From contig JAOZNO010000012.1 in the NCBI GenBank assembly GCA_029933755.1, forward strand, positions 1 to 16,146: 16,146 bases of DNA, written 5' to 3'. Origin of the DNA: Bacteroidales bacterium. GTDB taxonomy: Bacteria > Bacteroidota > Bacteroidia > Bacteroidales > NBLH01. Shown one piece after another: positions 14,806-16,146 of this stretch. Positions within the stretch are counted from its first letter, which is position 1, and each line of letters begins with the position of its first letter. The notes beneath the pieces were generated by a model that saw nothing but the letters and a program-made list of their open reading frames with translations, had not been told where the DNA came from and searched no databases. A program made the position numbers and the translations under genes.

Positions 14806-16146
14806 GTGGAAAATAAATATGCAAATAGAAAGTTAATCATATCAGGATTTATAATTCTGGTACTTATTATATTTATTTCACGCTTATTTTATTTGCAAGT
14901 TCCTGATAATCATTATAAACGTTCTGCAGAAAATAATGCAACACGTCATTTAACCCAGTATCCGTCCAGAGGATTGATATTTGACCGAAATGGTGAACTC
15001 CTGGCATATAATAAACCTGTTTTTGATGTATTGATTGTTAAAAAAGAAGTAAAAGAATTTGATACTTTAGAATTTTGTCGTATTGTTGAAATAGATAAAG
15101 CAGAGCTGATTAAAAAATTTAGACAAATAAAGTCACGGTTTAAGCCACAAATTATTATTCAATTACTTTCTTTTGAAAGATATTCATTACTAGAGGAGAA
15201 ATTGTACAAATTTTCTGGTTTTTACACTCAAACACGAACAATTAGAGCCTATGCAAAACCGATTGCTGCAAATGTATTAGGTTATGTAGGTGAAGTAAAT
15301 CAAAAAACTATTGATAATCAGCCGTATTACCAATCTGGTGATTACATTGGTATCAGTGGTATGGAGAAATCTTACGAAAGAGAATTTAGAGGGAATAAAG
15401 GTATTCAAATCTTTACTGTTGATGTTCATAATCGAATAAAAGGAAGTTATAAAGATGGTGAATATGATTCATTAGCTTTAGTAGGAGCAAATATTACAAC
15501 TACCCTTGATGCACGTCTGCAGGCATATGGTGAGGCTTTAATGAAAAATAAAAAAGGAAGTATTGTGGCAATAGAACCATCAACAGGTGGAATACTCGCT
15601 TTGGTAACAAGCCCAACGTATAATCCAAATTTATTAGTAGGAAGAGAAAGAACCAAAAATTACAGAAAGCTGGCAATTGATTCATTAAAGCCTCTTTTTA
15701 ACAGGGCTATTCGATCTTCTTACCCTCCAGGTTCAACTTTTAAATTGGTTAATGCATTAATTGGTTTACAGGAAAAAGTAATAACTACAAAAACGGTACT
15801 TCCTTGTAATGGCGGATATCGGGTAGGGAGTTTTCATCAACATTGTCATCATGGTGGTGCTGTAAATTTCATATATTCCATACAGGGGTCATGTAATGCG
15901 TATTATTCACAGGTTTTTATGCGGATTTTAAAGGATAATAAGTTTGACTCAACAGGAATTGCATATCAGAACTGGAGAAATCACCTACTTAAATTTGGTA
16001 TTGGCCGAAAATTACAAACAGACCTTTCTTATGAGCGTGAGGGGATTATTTATACAAAAGAACATTATGATAAATTCTTTAAAGGAAGATGGCGCCCTTT
16101 ACGTTTAGTCTCTATGGCTATCGGGCAAGGTGAAATTGGTATAACG
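14806..16146 (+). CDS. mrdA: Penicillin-binding protein 2, elongation transpeptidase (C-terminus cut by window edge)
   Basis: 447 residues are visible of an expected 600-650. The protein has a membrane anchor (11-31), the PBP dimer/pedestal domain starting at PSRGLIFDRNGELLAYN (53-69), and a transpeptidase domain from about residue 225. The active-site S-x-x-K is STFK (serine 310) in YPPGSTFK, and the S-x-N motif is SCN (362-364). The KTG motif lies beyond the window. It cross-links new peptidoglycan in the side wall together with RodA, under MreC control, and is a beta-lactam target. No in-frame ATG fits. GTG at 14806 gives an N-terminus VENKYANRKLI, while a TTG at 14779 would add nine residues and overlap mreD by 17 bases. 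GTG is preferred. Confidence 0.94.
   Translation, partial: MENKYANRKLIISGFIILVLIIFISRLFYLQVPDNHYKRSAENNATRHLTQYPSRGLIFDRNGELLAYNKPVFDVLIVKKEVKEFDTLEFCRIVEIDKAELIKKFRQIKSRFKPQIIIQLLSFERYSLLEEKLYKFSGFYTQTRTIRAYAKPIAANVLGYVGEVNQKTIDNQPYYQSGDYIGISGMEKSYEREFRGNKGIQIFTVDVHNRIKGSYKDGEYDSLALVGANITTTLDARLQAYGEALMKNKKGSIVAIEPSTGGILALVTSPTYNPNLLVGRERTKNYRKLAIDSLKPLFNRAIRSSYPPGSTFKLVNALIGLQEKVITTKTVLPCNGGYRVGSFHQHCHHGGAVNFIYSIQGSCNAYYSQVFMRILKDNKFDSTGIAYQNWRNHLLKFGIGRKLQTDLSYEREGIIYTKEHYDKFFKGRWRPLRLVSMAIGQGEIGIT

Overview
The window comes from an AT-rich member of the Bacteroidota, probably order Bacteroidales or Marinilabiliales. The evidence is the protein sequences, the scarcity of Shine-Dalgarno sequences, several promoters with the Bacteroidota form TTG/TTTG-N18-20-TAnnTTTG, and the gene order purH-mreB-mreC-mreD-PBP2. 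It looks like chromosomal core DNA. No phage, CRISPR array, rRNA, tRNA or transposase gene is visible.

Left part (1-4784), genes on the minus strand: a membrane family 2 glycosyltransferase cut by the left edge, a small lipoprotein, and two paralogous flippase-like membrane proteins (LPG_synthase_TM/UPF0104 family). The spaces between them hold most of the unexplained DNA: two MITE-like elements of about 120 bp with imperfect terminal inverted repeats, a pair of covarying GC-rich hairpins, dispersed TCCCGA/TCGGGA palindromes, and a lipoprotein leader in which the translation-start region has been copied up to three times.

Centre (4785-8714), genes on the plus strand: a membrane protein whose N-terminal part looks like a voltage-sensor domain (S1-S4) without a pore, followed closely by rsmA (16S rRNA dimethyladenosine transferase), a NUDIX hydrolase that overlaps rsmA by one base, and mgtE (Mg2+ channel/transporter). 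A 379-bp gene-free stretch separates mgtE from the convergent gene for a MacB/FtsX-type ABC permease (minus, 9094-10338). That permease gene has a promoter so close to its ATG that the mRNA may be leaderless.

Right part (10605-16146), genes on the plus strand: purH (last two steps of IMP synthesis) behind a clear promoter, then the rod-shape/elongasome genes mreB, mreC, mreD and PBP2 (mrdA-type, cut by the right edge). MreB filaments, MreC/MreD and the PBP2 transpeptidase act together in side-wall peptidoglycan synthesis, so the cell is probably rod-shaped.

The items most worth following are the pore-less voltage-sensor-like protein (4785-5924), the repeated initiation region with two tiny upstream ORFs before the lipoprotein (2073-2272), and the MITE-like elements, one of which supplies the final codons and stop of a flippase gene.
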